DNA of 64,000 nucleotides from Pseudofabraea citricarpa (GCA_029641185.1 JAPWGK010000016.1:1-64000), one strand, 5' to 3'. Shown: positions 14,340-28,330, numbered from the stretch's first letter. Made by a program: numbers and translations. The notes: generated by a model not told the origin, from the letters alone.

Positions 14340-14930
14340 TCTTTAAGCCTTTAATAACCGCTTATTCCTTAATTATCTAGAATTTTATTAGTTATTTTAA
14401 TTATTTATTCTTCTAATTAACTAGAATTAGTCGGCTTCTAGTAACCGTTTATTTTATTATTTATCTAGAACTTTATTAGTTATTTTAACTACTTATTCTC
14501 TTAGCTAGCTAGAATTATTTAGCTTTTAGTAAGCGCTTATTATATTAATTATCTAGAATTTTATTAGTCTCTTTAACTACTTATTCTTCTAATTAGCTAA
14601 AGTTATTAGGTTTTTACTAATTATTTATTTACTCGACTAGCTAAAGTCTTATTAGCTTTCTTAACTATTTATTCTCTTAATTAAATAAAATTATTTAGTT
14701 TTTAGTAATTACTTATTATACTAATTATCTAGAATTTTATTAGCCTTCTTAACTATTTATTCTCTTAACTAACTAGAATTATTCGGCCTTTAGTAACCGC
14801 TTATTATATTAATTATCTAGATTTTTATTAATCTCCTTAATTATTTATTCTCCTAACTAGCTAGAATTTCCTTAGTAATTTTTAAAGGTTATTCTTCTAA
14901 CTAATTATATCCTAATAATAAGTAGGAATT
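14340..14930. repeat. Tandem repeat, 88-bp unit, six to seven copies
   Basis: The anchor ctagaattttattag starts at 14,377, 14,465, 14,553, 14,641, 14,729 and 14,817, a constant 88-bp step. Within each unit, ttattttaactacttatt-type words resemble the 13-bp minisatellite motif, so the 88-bp unit may be a higher-order form of that family. The copies differ chiefly by transitions. Confidence 0.88.
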
Positions 14931-17571
14931 TCTTTCTAATATTTATATATTATTAACTTACTATTAATTATTATAATATTATTAAAGTTCTTTTAATAAA
15001 TATTATTATTCTAACTACTTATTATTTTTAAACGTCTTCTTAATCTTCGCTTTTATCTTATTTATATCTATAATTTTTTGCTTCGTTTTATTCTTTTTAG
15101 CTAAGAGTAACTAGTAGTAAGTTTTAATATTCTTATTATTTTAATAATAATATTTATAGAATTTTTATAATATTATTATTAGTCTAAAGTCCGGCTCTAA
15201 TAATATTAAACTTATAGCTTTGTTTAAAGTAATACTAACTTTAAAGGATAAAGTTATTATAATAATATATTAAGGTTATATTATCGTTTTATTTTTCTTA
15301 GGCTTTAAGTAATCTTTAAACCGATTAATTTCCTTTGTATTTTTTACTAGCTTATTTATTTGATCTAATAATACGATATTATACTCTAGAATACCTAGCT
15401 TATAAACGAGATACTAGTTTTTTATTAATATAGATATTCTATATAATTAAGTTATTATACTTACTAGTTATATTATCTTAGTTATAATATAAAAGTATAA
15501 GGTAAAAATTAATTTTACTAGTTTCTTTTTTTTATCTTTAAAGTTTTAGAATTTCTTTATAAGTTTACTAATCTCCTAAACTTTTACTAATAATTTAAAG
15601 ATTACCTTACGATTAAAAAAATATAGATCTAACTTAGTATTTAGTTTTTATATTTCTCTTAACTTTTTATTAATTATTTCCTTTTACTTCTTACTAGTTA
15701 AATATAAATTAATATTATTTTCGTTTTTAAGATCGAGTAACTTAGAGAAATTCGAACTTATACGATCTTTATAATAATAACTATTATTATTTATAATAAT
15801 AAAGATAAATCCTTTAAAGTTTTATATTATAATATATATAAATTATATTATTTAGTATTTTATACTCTTAACCTTTTATTAGCTTTTTCTTTAATATATA
15901 TTAAGCGGTTATTTTATTTTAGTTTATTATTATAAGTAATCTTATAATATTTATTAGGAGGTATATTAATTATCTTCTTACTAGTAAGAAAATAAGAATA
16001 TCTTATAAATCGAATAATAAGAATTTTTATAAGAAAGCGAAATTTATTAATAATTTCTATATAATTATTATATTTTACTTACTCGGCTTTATATTTCTTA
16101 TCTTAGTTAATACTAAGCTTAGTTACTTCTTTATATATTTATTCTTATAATATTAGATATTATTACTAGTCTAGATAAAAGTAATTTTAATATATTATAT
16201 TATATTAAATAAACCGGTTATTATTAGTATATTACTTATACTAATTATAAATAATATTAGTTTTTATTATAATTAATAAAAGTTACTTTTTACGTTTTTT
16301 AGTTATTATATTATTTTCTTAATATAATTAAATACTTAGATTATTAATAAATTAGAACTTTTTTTAATATAAGTCTCGTTTCTTAATTATATATTAGATC
16401 TAGATCTTATAACTAAGCTTTAGCTATTACTATTATTTAATATTATTATTTCGCTTAGTTTTTTATATAATAATATTAAATTTTTTCTTCGAATTTTTAA
16501 AGAATATACTTATTAAAAGAATACAAAGTTATAATAATCAGATACTAGGAAGTCTTTTTAGTTAAAATTATATTTAGAAATTCTAAATTATCTTAGTTAT
16601 TATCTAAGAAATTAAATTGATACTTGATATTTTTAATATTATTTATAGTTAAAGTATAATCTTAGTAATACTTATAAGTAATTATAAACCGAAGCTTAAA
16701 CTTATTATTAAAAAAGTTACTATTATAAGTATTAATAATCTCTTAATATCAAGTAGATAAAATTATATTAGGTAATAAAATAATAATTATATTACTCTTA
16801 ATCTTAAATTTCTAAGTAAAATTACCTAGCTAATAAATATAATTTAGATTATACTTATTTCGTATCGTGTTATTATACGAATATAATTATAACTAGTTAT
16901 TTTAACTTAAACTAGCTTACTTTCGATTTTTATTTATATAATATTTTCTAAAAAATCTTAAATATCTTACTAGATCTAGTTAATTAAATATTAGATATAA
17001 AATTCTAGAATTATAACTATTATTTTCCTAAGTCTTATATTAAGCCTAATAAGAAATACCTTCTAATAATTATAACTTATAAGAAGTATTTAGTATATTA
17101 TATAAGCCTAAATAGGAAGTAATTTTCGTTTAATCCCCTTAATCGAGATATAATACTTAGTATATAAACGTATTTTATTATACCTAAAAAAGTTATATAT
17201 TATTTTCTAAGACTTTAATATTAGTCGCTTATAAGCTTTAGAATTTAGAGCTAAGATAATTCTAAGAAATATTATTAGCTTTTTCCTCTAAATAATATTT
17301 ATAAATATATAAACCTATTACTTTTACTTTTAACTAATTAAGCCTAATATTTAGTTATATAATTATTAAACGCTTTATTATCTTTCTTAGTTTCTTACTC
17401 TAGAATATTAACTCGAATCGCACTTAGTTTATCTACTAAAAAACTAGGATCGAATTCCTTACTAGCTAGAAGCGTATTTTTATTATTATAATACTACTTA
17501 TTAAGATTAATATTAATACTTATTAGGTTATTCTAATACCCTAGAACTTAGCCTTACTTTCTATTATTATT

Positions 17572-17815
17572 ATTTATATTTATTAGCTAAGCTAGACTTA
17601 CTAAAGGTTTATCTAGCTTATCTTTTTTGCTATTTATATCTATTAGCTAAGCTAGAATTACTAGAGGTTTATCTAGCTTATTATTTTTACTATTTATATT
17701 TATAGGCTTAGATAAATACTCTTAAGATTTATCTAGCTTATTATTTGTTATATCTTTATTTATAGGATTAACTAAATATTATTAAGGTTAATCTAGCTTA
17801 TATATATTATTACCC
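17572..17815 (-). repeat. Coding-type tandem repeat, 60-bp unit, four copies
   Basis: The word atctagctta recurs at the same offset every 60 bases from about 17,610, and gctaagctag starts at 17,586 and 17,646. Sixty is a multiple of three; the minus-strand frame gives a 20-residue repeat with KLDKPL followed by an INI/IDINS word. Four copies are visible, the last two more decayed. This is consistent with a repeat inside a former protein. Confidence 0.75.
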
Positions 17816-17909
17816 CTACTAATTAGTTTAGCTTAGGTACTTGTATTTATTTATTAATTAGTACTAGAGACTAAATATAAATCGTCTAGTTTTAAAGTAA
17901 TAAGTAAAG

Positions 17910-18190
17910 TCTTAGTCTAATATTATTATTATATATTAGTTACTCTAAAAAGTTTATCTTATTCTAGCTTTATACTTATCTTTATATATTTAGGATTTAA
18001 TAATAATAGCTATAAAGATTTAGTTAATATATATTATATAAAGTCGACTATAATTATATCGTTTCTTAATTATATTACCTAAATTTATATTAAAGTTATT
18101 CTTATCCTATTATATTTATTCTACTAGATACTTTAGATTAGCCTTTATTTTGTATTCTTTAGTAGACTTATATATATTAACTAGTATTCT
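17910..18190. repeat. Direct repeat pair, left copy (~280 bp)
   Basis: Homologous to 19,655-19,935, about 1,744 bp downstream in the same orientation. The shared landmarks are cttattctagctttatact (17,959 and 19,702) and gttagtatatattatataaag with minor variation. The pair could be LTRs of a short element or a duplicated segment of the surrounding relic. No terminal TG/CA or target duplication could be recognised. Confidence 0.7.
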
Positions 18191-19654
18191 TAGTCGCTAT
18201 ATTATCTTTTATATAGTAATTACTTCTTATTAATAGCTTTAGTAACTAGAGATATAAGGTTATTTAGGTATTAGATTAAGAGTTATTATTAAGAGTATCT
18301 ATAGTATTATATTTTAAAATATAAGCTTATCTCGAATAATAAGATATTTTATTAGTATTCTAGGTTATAAAGATAAGATAACTTAGCCTAGCTTATCTTA
18401 TTATTAATTAAAAATAATTCTAAAGAATATCTTAATATAATTAAGAAATAACTCTTATAATAAATATTATCCTCTAAAGTAACTAATATTAAGATTATTA
18501 TACTTTAGTCAAATAAGCACGTTTATTAGGATAAGTTCTTAATATATAAGGCTCGACTTAAGGTTATAGTCTAAGTTATACTAGTTAACAAAAATTAACT
18601 TTTATATAAGTTCTTATTATACGCCTACTTTTATAATAATATTTATATTAATAAGGCTTACTATTATATTTTATAAATCTTATCTTATTATAAGCTTTAT
18701 TAGTTTGCGAACTTAAATCTTAAAATATTTAGCTTATTATATAAAGTTATATTTTATTCTAAGGTTAATATATATTATATAACTAATACTTCTATTATTA
18801 TATAAGTCTTATTATTAGTTATATATAATATAATATCAACTTACCTCGATTATCCTTAACTAAAGCCTAGTATAAAGTATTTACTATTATATAATATACT
18901 AATATAATAAACTATTATTAGGTAGAAAGTATTATAAGATTATAGATATTAGAAGATTAAATATAATTTTTAGGAAAAATAACAGGTATAAAGTCTTCTA
19001 TAAACTATTAAAGTAATTATTATTATTTAGGATATTAAAGAGAGACGTATACTAAAGTATAACTCGCTTATTTTATAATAAAGGTATAACCTTACGTCTA
19101 ATTATAATCGTATTAGATAAATTATTAAATATAAAATTCCTATTAATTTTTATTATCCTTACCTAAATAATCTATTATATTTTCCTTATTATTATACTTT
19201 TATTTATCTTATTATACTAGGATTCTTATAACTACTTATTATAGATAAAGTTACTTAGTTATAAACTGTATTAATATTTAAACCCTTAAGGTTTCTTTAG
19301 TAAAAGCCCTAGTTATTATCCTAACTATAAAGTTAGTAAGATATAATTTTCTTAAGATATAAATCTTCTAATATAATATCTTATAAATATCTACTACAAA
19401 GTTTTATTTTAATCCCCTTTTATTATAAAATAAGAAGTAATATTAGGTCGTGCTTAAATCTTTAGTAGCTTTTTTTACTTAGACTTAGTAGTTTAGTAAG
19501 CCTAGGGAATATTATTAGTAGTTTCTTCGCCTAGATATATATAAATACTAAAAACTTATTATACTTATTCTTAAATAGCTAAAGTTAATACTTATATATA
19601 CTTAGTATTAATAATATTACTTATATCTTTTAAACCTATAAAACGAAGCCTAAT

Positions 19655-19935
19655 TTTAGTCTAGTATTATTATTATAGGTAAGATACGCTAAAGATATTA
19701 ACTTATTCTAGCTTTATACTTTCTCCTACTTATATAAGAATTAATAATAATAGTTATAGATATCTAGTTAGTATATATTATATAAAGCTGATTATAATAG
19801 AATTGTCTTTAATTTTATCTCTTATATTTATATTAAAATTATTCTTATTTTATTATATCCCTTTTATTAGCTCTTTTAGATTAGTATTTATCTTCCTATT
19901 ATTAGAAGACGTATATATACTTATTATAATAGGTA
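19655..19935. repeat. Direct repeat pair, right copy (~280 bp)
   Basis: Partner of 17,910-18,190. Differences between the two are mostly transitions, plus a few small indels. The order on the strand is the same, so this is a direct repeat, not an inverted one. Confidence 0.7.
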
Positions 19936-20399
19936 AGATTTCTAATAATATATTACTCTTAAGGTTAATTATAAAGGCTTAAGATAAGTAACTAACTTTA
20001 TAGTAATATTTATAATACTAGCTAAGCTCTTTATTATATTATAGAATATCGACTTATCTTAACTAGTATACTATAATATTAGGTATTAGAATCCTAGTAA
20101 TATAATAATTATATATTATCTTTCTTTTTATAAAAACTTGCTACTAAAATAAACTTATAAGTTTTACTCTTAATAATAACCTAGTTATAGATAATTAAGC
20201 CTAAATTTAATAAGTATATTTATAGTTATAACTTTCTTATATAAGTTATTAGAATTAAGATTTTTACTTAGTATATAAAACTAATATTTATATTCTTTCT
20301 AAATAATCAAATATATAAATTATATTATTCTTTTAAGAAAAACTCGATTTTAATATAATTAAGTCTTACTTTAATATTTATTATATTATTATTATTACT

Positions 20400-22109
20400 T
20401 ATATTATAAATATACGAACTTATTTAAATTAGCGTATTCTTTTAAAAAAGCCTAAGTAATTTTATAATTATAATCTTAGTAAGTTATTATATCTTAATAT
20501 TATCTATTATAATAAAATATATTATTTTATTTCTATTATAAGCTTATATATTTATTAAGCTAGGTTTTTATATTATATAATATAATTATACTTAATTAAA
20601 TAATTTATTTATAATCTTATAATATTATAAACGAACGTTAAATTTATAAGTATAATATACTTAAGATATATAAGAGTTCTTTTAAGTATATAATTCCTTT
20701 TACTAAGATATTATAAGTATTATAATAAAAGTAGCTAATATATACCTAATTATATTAACTACTTATAATCTTAACCGCTTATATAAACGCCTAAATTTAT
20801 ATATTAACTTTATAATTAATAATTACTCTTTTATTTTTATACGATTTATATAATAATTTATATATATTTTAAACGCTTTTTATTTAAGTATAATTACCCT
20901 TAATATTATATTATATTCGTTTTATTAAGATTCGGCCTACGATTAATAGTTCTTTTTAATTTTATTATAATCGTAAATTTATTATTATAATTAAGCTTTT
21001 ATTAGTTTTATCTAGGTAAGTATATATAATATTATTAGTCTAAGATTTATATTAACTTTTATTAAGAATTATACTAGATAAAAATTATTAGTTAAAGTTA
21101 TTTCCTAATACTAATAATATAAAAATTTAAGCTTAGTTTACAAATAAATAAAATTAATAGTTTTAATATTAGAAGTTTATTAAGATAAATAATATAAAAA
21201 GATAAATTTTACTAGAAGATTATATTAATATTATTATAAGAGTATCTAGATATAAAGTATAATAAGCTAGTAAGTAAGTTATCTAAAAAGTATTAAGTAA
21301 TCTTATCTTAGTTTAAGTTTTAGAATTAGAAAAATTAAATATTATTACTAGTTATATTTTATATTTTCTTAGGCTTAATAAAAAACGAGCGCGTATAATA
21401 AATAAAGAATAAATACTTATAATATATTAGGTATAAGTTTAGTATTTTATTATAATTATAAAAAAAATAAAATAATACTAAGAAAAGAAAAGATATAAAA
21501 GAGATAATAAGAATCTAAGCTTAATATTACTAAGCGTAACTAAGAAGTTAAAGAAAAACCTAAGTTTATAATATATTATTATTTTTATATCTATTTTTCT
21601 TTTAGTTTAAGAACTTACTTAAGAAAGTCTTATAATATCTAAATTATCTATTATATTTCTAAGTATATTATATCTTAATAATAAAATAATTCTAATTAAA
21701 TTCGATAATAATCTTATTATATTAATTATTATATTAGTATTTATTTAGGAGAATATAAATTATCTTTATCCTAGTAATTTATAATTTAATTATCTAAGTT
21801 TTAATAAATTTCTTAGTATTCTTAGTAATAATATTAGATTTAATATTAAAGAGAAATTAATTTAGTTTAATAATATAAACCTAAAAATAAAAGATATACT
21901 TAGTTAGAAATAATTTAAGTTTATAATTATTATTATAAATTATTAGCTTATAAGAGGAATAAGATCTTTCTTATTATTTAATATTCGGAAACTTTAGGTT
22001 AATTTAGGAAGAGTTATTATATTTATTTCTAATTATTATAAGTATAAAATATATACTAGGATTAAACTAGGATTAAGATATCTAATTAAAATATTAATTC
22101 CTAGGTTAT
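20400..22109. other. RIP DNA, nothing recognised
   Basis: There is no gene, RNA or clear repeat; dense stops in all frames. Confidence 0.45.
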
Positions 22110-22320
22110 ATAATTACCTAAATTATAATATCACGTAAAATATTAATTACCTAAACTATAATATTACCTAATATATACGACCGCCTAAATTATAAAACTA
22201 GCTAATCGCTTTAAGCGCCTAAAATATTAATTACCTAAATTATAATATTATCTAATATATACGACCGCCTAAATTATAAAGCTAGCTAATTACTTCGAGC
22301 GCCTAAAATACTTGCTAGCT
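22110..22320. repeat. Tandem repeat, 84-bp unit, about 2.5 copies
   Basis: The unit beginning aaaatattaattacctaaa starts at 22,137 and 22,221; the internal word acgaccgcctaaattata is at 22,177 and 22,261, again 84 bp apart. A partial unit precedes at about 22,112 and another follows at about 22,308. The units keep several CpG and gcgcct words, showing that CpG was not the mutation target. Confidence 0.88.
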
Positions 22321-23636
22321 AAACTTTAAATTTATTAAACTAATTTAATAATATAAATTAAAGACTTATCTAATAATAATAAGTACTTATAATATCAAAT
22401 AAGTTAAGTTAACCGCTTCGAAAATTATAATTTAGATTATATTATAAGAATATTATAATAAATATAATTTTATCTTATCTTAATCAAGTAAGATTTATCG
22501 ATTATTATTATCTTTATAATATTATAATATTATATTATTTAGTAGATCTTATTATTATACGTATATTATTAATAATTCTATAACTTTATTATATAATAAT
22601 ATAATTAAAATATAATATATACTAAATTATTTTAATTTATCTAATATAATATATTCTATAAATAAATATAAAATATATTAATCTTATCTCTAATTTTATT
22701 ATATATTAGTAATAGTTATATTTTTATTTTACCTAAGTATATAAACTTTATTATATTATAATAAGTTAAAATCTAATATATAAGTACTCTAGTATAATTA
22801 CTTAGAAGATACCTTAATTTAGAGCTAAAATAAGTAAGTAAAAGTAATAAAGAAAATATAATTAAATATTATATATACTAGTAATAAAAGGATATTAGAA
22901 TAAGATATATATAATATAAGAATTAGATCTTAAGCTTATTTTTAACGTATATAAGAAATTATCTAGATACTAAGTAACTAAAAAGATAACCTAATATTAC
23001 ATAGAATATAAATAATAAAAGTAATACTTAAGATACCTACAAGTTTATTTTAACTTATTAGAATAATAATATCTTAAGCTAGTTTTTTTCTCTTTTTTTA
23101 CTCCCTAATTATTATTTCTTATTTTATATAATACTTTATCCTCCTTAAATACTAAAAAGATAACACCTATTATTATATTAAATAACCTATTTATATTATA
23201 TTATAAAAAATCGTTATATTTTAATTACTTAAAAATCTTTTAAACTTTTTATTAAGCCCTATAAACTAATAAGTATAATAATATTATTTAAAACTAAAAA
23301 GCGTTTTATCTTCTTAATTAAATACGAAAAGTATAAAAATAATCTTATATCTTTTTTTAACTTATTATAAAAAAAGAGTATAATATTAATAATATTAATA
23401 ATAAAGTTATCTTATAATAAGTAATCTTTCTCTAAAATAATAATATATTTATCTAGTTATATATAAAATTATTTAAGTATTAGCTTACTAGAAAAAGTAT
23501 CTAAGATTTATCTCTTTTTAATTATAAAAATATTCTTTTATCTTATTTATTATTATAAATATAATAATTAATTATAATTATTTTTTTATCTTAGATAAAT
23601 ATAATTAATATAATATAACGTTTAATAATACGAATT
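22321..23636. other. RIP DNA, nothing recognised
   Basis: There is no recognisable gene, RNA or repeat. Confidence 0.45.
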
Positions 23637-24150
23637 AAGCTAAAATTCTTATAATAATATAAGATAAAATAAGTTAATAACTAGAGGTAAAAATCGGATT
23701 ATATAATTATCTCTTTCTTTTATATAAGTATAATTACTAGGATATAAGGTTAAAAGATATAAATTAAGCTAAAGTTCTTAGGATAATATAAGATAAGATA
23801 AATTAATAACCGGAAGTAAAAATTAGATTATACGATTATTTTTTCCTTTTATATAAGTATAATTACTAGGATATAAGGTTAAAGGATCCGGACTAAGCTA
23901 AAGTTCTTAGAGTAATATAAGATAAGATAAATTAATAACCGGAAGTAAAAATCAGATTATACAATTACCTCTTCTACTTATATAAGTATAATTAGTAGGA
24001 TATAAGATTAAAGGATCTAAAGTAAGCTAAAATTCTTAAGATAATATAAGATAAGATAAATTAATAATCGGAGATAAAGATTAAATTATATAATTACTTC
24101 TTTTTCTTATATAAGTATAATTAATAAGATAAAGAATCTAGATAAAGCTA
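23637..24150. repeat. Tandem repeat, 129-bp unit, four copies
   Basis: The anchor aagctaaa starts at 23,637, 23,766, 23,895 and 24,024 (steps of 129) and again at 24,145 (121, last unit shortened). Each unit includes ataatataagataaga, a block around cggaagtaaaaat and tatataagtataatta. The period is a multiple of three, but no clean coding frame was seen. Confidence 0.92.
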
Positions 24151-25035
24151 AAATCTTATAAGAAACTAAAGCTTAGGAAAGTTCTCTCTTATAAGTATCT
24201 TAGTTAATATTATTTTACTAAAAAATCTTAGAATATATAATTATTCTCTTATAAATATTAATATTATTAGTATAAATATATAAAAGTAGAAAGTAATATT
24301 AATATATAAATATAAGTATATATATAATTATATAAAAGATCGATTCCTAAATTAGATTTAATAAGTCTTAATTATAAGAACTTTTAAGAATATTTATAAT
24401 AAGAAAAAGCTTAGGGAAGTTATATTATAAGTAAGCTTAATTTTTAAGTATTATTATATTATAAGTAAAAAAAAACTAACTTTATATTAGGCTTAAATTA
24501 TACTTTATAATCCGGATAATAACTCTAAATTATTTATACCTAGTAAAGAAACCCTTATTATTAATTATAATTATAATTCTATTAATTATATAACTAAGTA
24601 TTTCTTAAATACGATTTTTATTAAAATTAGTAAACTAAAACTATAATTATTCTTATTCTATAATCTCCTAGGAATCTTTTAAGTTCCTAAGAACGTAAAA
24701 TAAAAGAATCTTATTCTAGTTTTTAAGATTATAACTTAATATTATATAAAACGTTTTAACTCCTAGATAATTATTATATTACTTATAACTTATAATATTA
24801 GTAACTCTTAAATCTTAAAGCTTATAACTAAGGTAAAAATAATAAGATAATATTATATAAGTATACTTAATATATATAATAAACCTTAGGGCGAGGGAAA
24901 TTATCTTAAGTTTAAGGAAATAATAAATAAAAAGCCTAGGTTCTTCTAAATAGTTATTTTATTACTAAATAACCTAGGCCTAAGTTTTTATATAATAAAG
25001 ACGATTCTTAATACTATTAGTATATAAAAACAGCT
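24151..25035. other. RIP DNA, nothing recognised
   Basis: There is no recognisable gene, RNA or repeat. Confidence 0.45.
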
Positions 25036-25225
25036 AATATAATAATTTAGCTAATAATACGCTTAATCTAATACCCTCTTATATCCCTAATAAAGTTAAT
25101 TCTTATTACTTAATAACTTCTTATTATTAGAAAACCTATATATTAGGGAAAGTACTTATAGTTACCTCTATTACCTCTAATACGCTTATAATTACCCCTA
25201 ATACGAACTAAAACTTAATCTAATT
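25036..25225 (+). repeat. Short dispersed repeat, copy 1
   Basis: Shares with 48,984-49,370 the start aatttagctaataatacgc and the end segment with ttcttattacttaataa, tatattagggaaa and taatacgcttataattacc. Compared with copy 3 it lacks about 190 bp in the middle. Copy 2 (36,110-36,285) shares the second half. Inside, the taatacgcttataatt word is near-duplicated. No terminal inverted repeats or coding content were seen; it could be a solo LTR, a SINE or another non-autonomous element. Confidence 0.75.
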
Positions 25226-26249
25226 AGCTTCTAGAAGTCTTATATAATAGTAACCTAAAGTTAATTCGCTTAGCTTCTTAAAGTATTATATAACTACTTT
25301 TTAAGTCGACTAAAATAAAGTACCTAAATATACTTTTTCTTTAGTATTACTTATAATAAAATAATTTGAAAGTTAACTTTAATATAACCTTAACTAACTA
25401 AAAGTTAAGAGAACTAGAATTTTACTAGTAAGATTTATTATAAGACTTAATAATAACCTATTAAGGTTATCCCTCTAGAAACCCTCTTTTTTAAGCTTAC
25501 TAGGTTAGCTAAATAATAAAGAATAAATTAGCAAATATCTTTATATATTTTAATTATTAAGGCTTTTTTCTTAGGAATAAGTTATTTAAGATATTAGATA
25601 AGATACTAGGATAATATAAAAAAACTAAACTTTATAAAATATTTATATAATATTTTTAGGAGTATCTTAAGATTTAAGAGAAAAAATAATAATATATTTT
25701 TTATAAGATTTTTAATCTTAAGAATTAGATAATTTTTACTTTAGATAATAAAGGTTTTAAAATAAATCGAAATAAAGCGATTATATTTATCTAGTTTTAT
25801 TAAAAAAATATTCGAATTACTAATTATTTAAATAATAAATTTCTAAATATATTAGGGAAATAATTAGATATAAAAACTAGAAATTTTAGATATAAAATAC
25901 TTAGTAAAGATTTTTTATTAACTAAAATAAATATTAGTATATATACTTATAGATATTATATCCTTACTAATATACGATTTATTAATAATATTTATTAAGT
26001 ATCCTAGGTAAATTAAAATCTCCTAAAATAAAAAGAAAGTCTTTATAAGAAACTAAGATATATTAATTTATAATTTCTATAGGTATTTAAATTAATAATA
26101 TAATTATATTCCTAATACTTATATACGACTTAGTATAAAATAATAAGGTTTATAAGAGGTTAAGATTATAAGCGGTTAATATATAAATATATTTACTTTA
26201 ATTTCTTATAAAAAAAAAATATTAATACTAATAGTTTATTATTATTTTT
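25226..26249. other. RIP DNA, nothing recognised
   Basis: There is no gene or clear repeat. The right part could belong to the 3' end of the adjacent minus-strand Helitron, whose terminus I could not locate. Confidence 0.4.
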
Positions 26250-26349
26250 TCTAATATTAATAAGTATTATATAAAATCTTTTAGTATTATATTAGGTAAA
26301 TATATAATATTTATAAGTGTTATCTTATCTTATAACTAAATATTACTTA

Positions 26350-28330
26350 ATTATTTAATACGTTTTAACTAGATATTAATAAACGTTTATTATAAATAAT
26401 TTATATATCTCTTATATTTAATATCTAGTATAACTTTTAAGTATATCTTATCTTATAATTTCTAATTTATAATAATAAAGCCGATTATTATTACGATTTA
26501 TATATATAATAGATTATTATTAAAGTTTATATTACTAGAATTAAAAAAACTAGTTATTAGAAATATTAGAATATAATTATATAATATATTATTAAATTTA
26601 TAAGATATAAGCGGCTTAGTCGGCTTAAATATTATATAAGTAACTAGCTTATTATAAATTATATATAAATTATTAATATAATATTATATTATTATAATTA
26701 TTAGTTATAATTATAATAATTATAATTAGAATTTATACCTAAATTAATATTATTATCTGAAACTATAATATCTTTTATTATTCCTAGAATATTATTTATA
26801 AGTCCGGTTATTATATTTTAATTTATAAGTAATATAACAAGTATTTTCTTAGTATATAAGAAAAAGCTTAGTTCTTTTTATCCTAATATCTTATTAACCT
26901 ATAGAATCTATTTTATAATATTATTTTATTAATTATATAATAAAATATTAAACTTTATAGGAAATATAAAAATTTATTAATATTAATTAATTATAAACTC
27001 TTCTAATATAATCTTATTTATCTCTTATCTAGTCTTATTATTCTTAATAATCTAATTCTCTAGTATTATCTTATTATATCTTAATCTAATCTTAGCTATA
27101 TAATTATTTAGCTTATTAATATCTTTCTACGTTATAATATATTCCTAAGCTTATTATAATAATATTTAGTACTAAATATCGTCTATTTATTATATTTACT
27201 TAGTTAAAAATATAATATTTATAAATTTTTATTATAAAATTTATCCTAGATATTAATTATATTTGATTTCTTTTTATAATAATATACTAGTAACTAGTAG
27301 AAACTAGTTAAAATCTCTAAAAAAGATAACTAATAATAAGCTTTCGAATTCGTAATTATTTTCTAAGCTTAATCTTTATAAATCTTTATATTATTTATTA
27401 ACTTTAATTATTTCTAATACTAATAATATACTAACTTTATTAATAATTAATATCCTTTTACCCTAAATAACTCGCCTTATCTTATCTATAACCTTAGGTA
27501 ATTTAGAACTTAGGCCTAAGCTAAGAGCGATATAATATATAAAACCTTTAATACTTATAATTATAATACTAGTATAAGCTAAAAGGATAACTTTAGATTT
27601 ACGTCTAATAATCTTTATACTTAATAGAAATACTTAGATCAAATATAATTTCCTAGTTCTATTAACGCTACTAATATATAATAATAATTATAAATTAAAT
27701 ATTTTATAAAAGCTAAGTAATTTTAGGATATACTTTTAAAGTTATATTAAAATCAAATATTATTTAAAGTTTAAGGGATAAATCTAGAGAACTAGATCTA
27801 ATAGATAACTTTAAGTAAGATTATCTTTAAAGATTTACTCTTATATAACTAAGCTTATTATTTATAATATTATATTTATAATTTCTAGCTATAGATTAGC
27901 TATATTATTAGTACTAGATAATATATTATTAGATATAATTAGTATACTTGATATCTTTCGAAATATTTTAAAAGTAATCTTTTAATCTTAAACTTAAGTT
28001 ATATTAGAAATAAGTAGCAGATTCTTTTCTACTAATACGTTTATAAAAAAACTTAGGCTTATAGTATTAAGTTAGCTATTATCAAGTTAATACGCTTAGT
28101 TCTTCTAATAATAAATAATATTAAAACTAGCTTAAATTATAATATTATTATTAGTATCTTTTAACTTAATAAACCTAGGACTTTTAGATATATTATACTT
28201 TCTGTTAATAGGAAGATATATATCTAGGCCTAGTCGCTTTTTATAATCTATTAACTTTAATTTACGATTTCGTTTATTCTTTTTTATTACCTTTTTATTA
28301 ACTTAAAGAAAGTAAAGGTTATTCGTATAA
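26350..28330 (-). pseudogene. PIF1-type helicase domain relic of the Helitron
   Basis: Motifs appear in order on the minus strand. Walker A (27,646-27,669) reads SVNRTRKL, a decayed GxxGTGKS. It is followed by LAYTSIIIIKGFIYYIALSL, resembling the PIF1 segment of A-P-T-G, N-I-G-G and H-S-A-L type. Walker B (27,427-27,447) reads IINKVSI for I-I-D-E-V-S-M. FRDFN*F (about 27,300-27,326) stands for G-D-F-H-Q-F. Near 26,960 there is an INKIILEEF segment, and near 26,770-26,880 FFLYTKKILVILL followed by GLINN, matching the late PIF1 G-M-P and G-L-V-N-G motifs. Every key change (G to R/S/N, D to N, E to K) is a G-to-A transition, as RIP predicts. The readable part continues towards about 26,350 with less certainty. 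Confidence 0.9.

Larger units (their letters stand above)
15000..20400 (-). pseudogene. Unidentified minus-strand coding relic
   Basis: Minus-strand translation gives long stretches in which most stops could be former Gln or Trp codons, notably near 17,300-17,950 and 18,900-19,400. A 60-bp (20-codon) tandem repeat at 17,572-17,815 translates on this strand as repeats containing KLDKPL, which supports a coding origin. Near 17,400 a readable segment includes LVDKLSAIRV. I do not recognise the family. A direct repeat (17,910-18,190 and 19,655-19,935) lies inside, so the region may be composite or nested. CpA/TpG is slightly less depleted at 15,070-15,420 and 16,500-16,870. The bounds are approximate and the whole may be more than one element. 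Confidence 0.35.

Noticed and set aside
16860..16885. Palindrome around tcgtgttattatacgaat as an operator or origin
   Set aside because: Short near-palindromes are frequent by chance in TA-rich DNA, and there is no supporting context.
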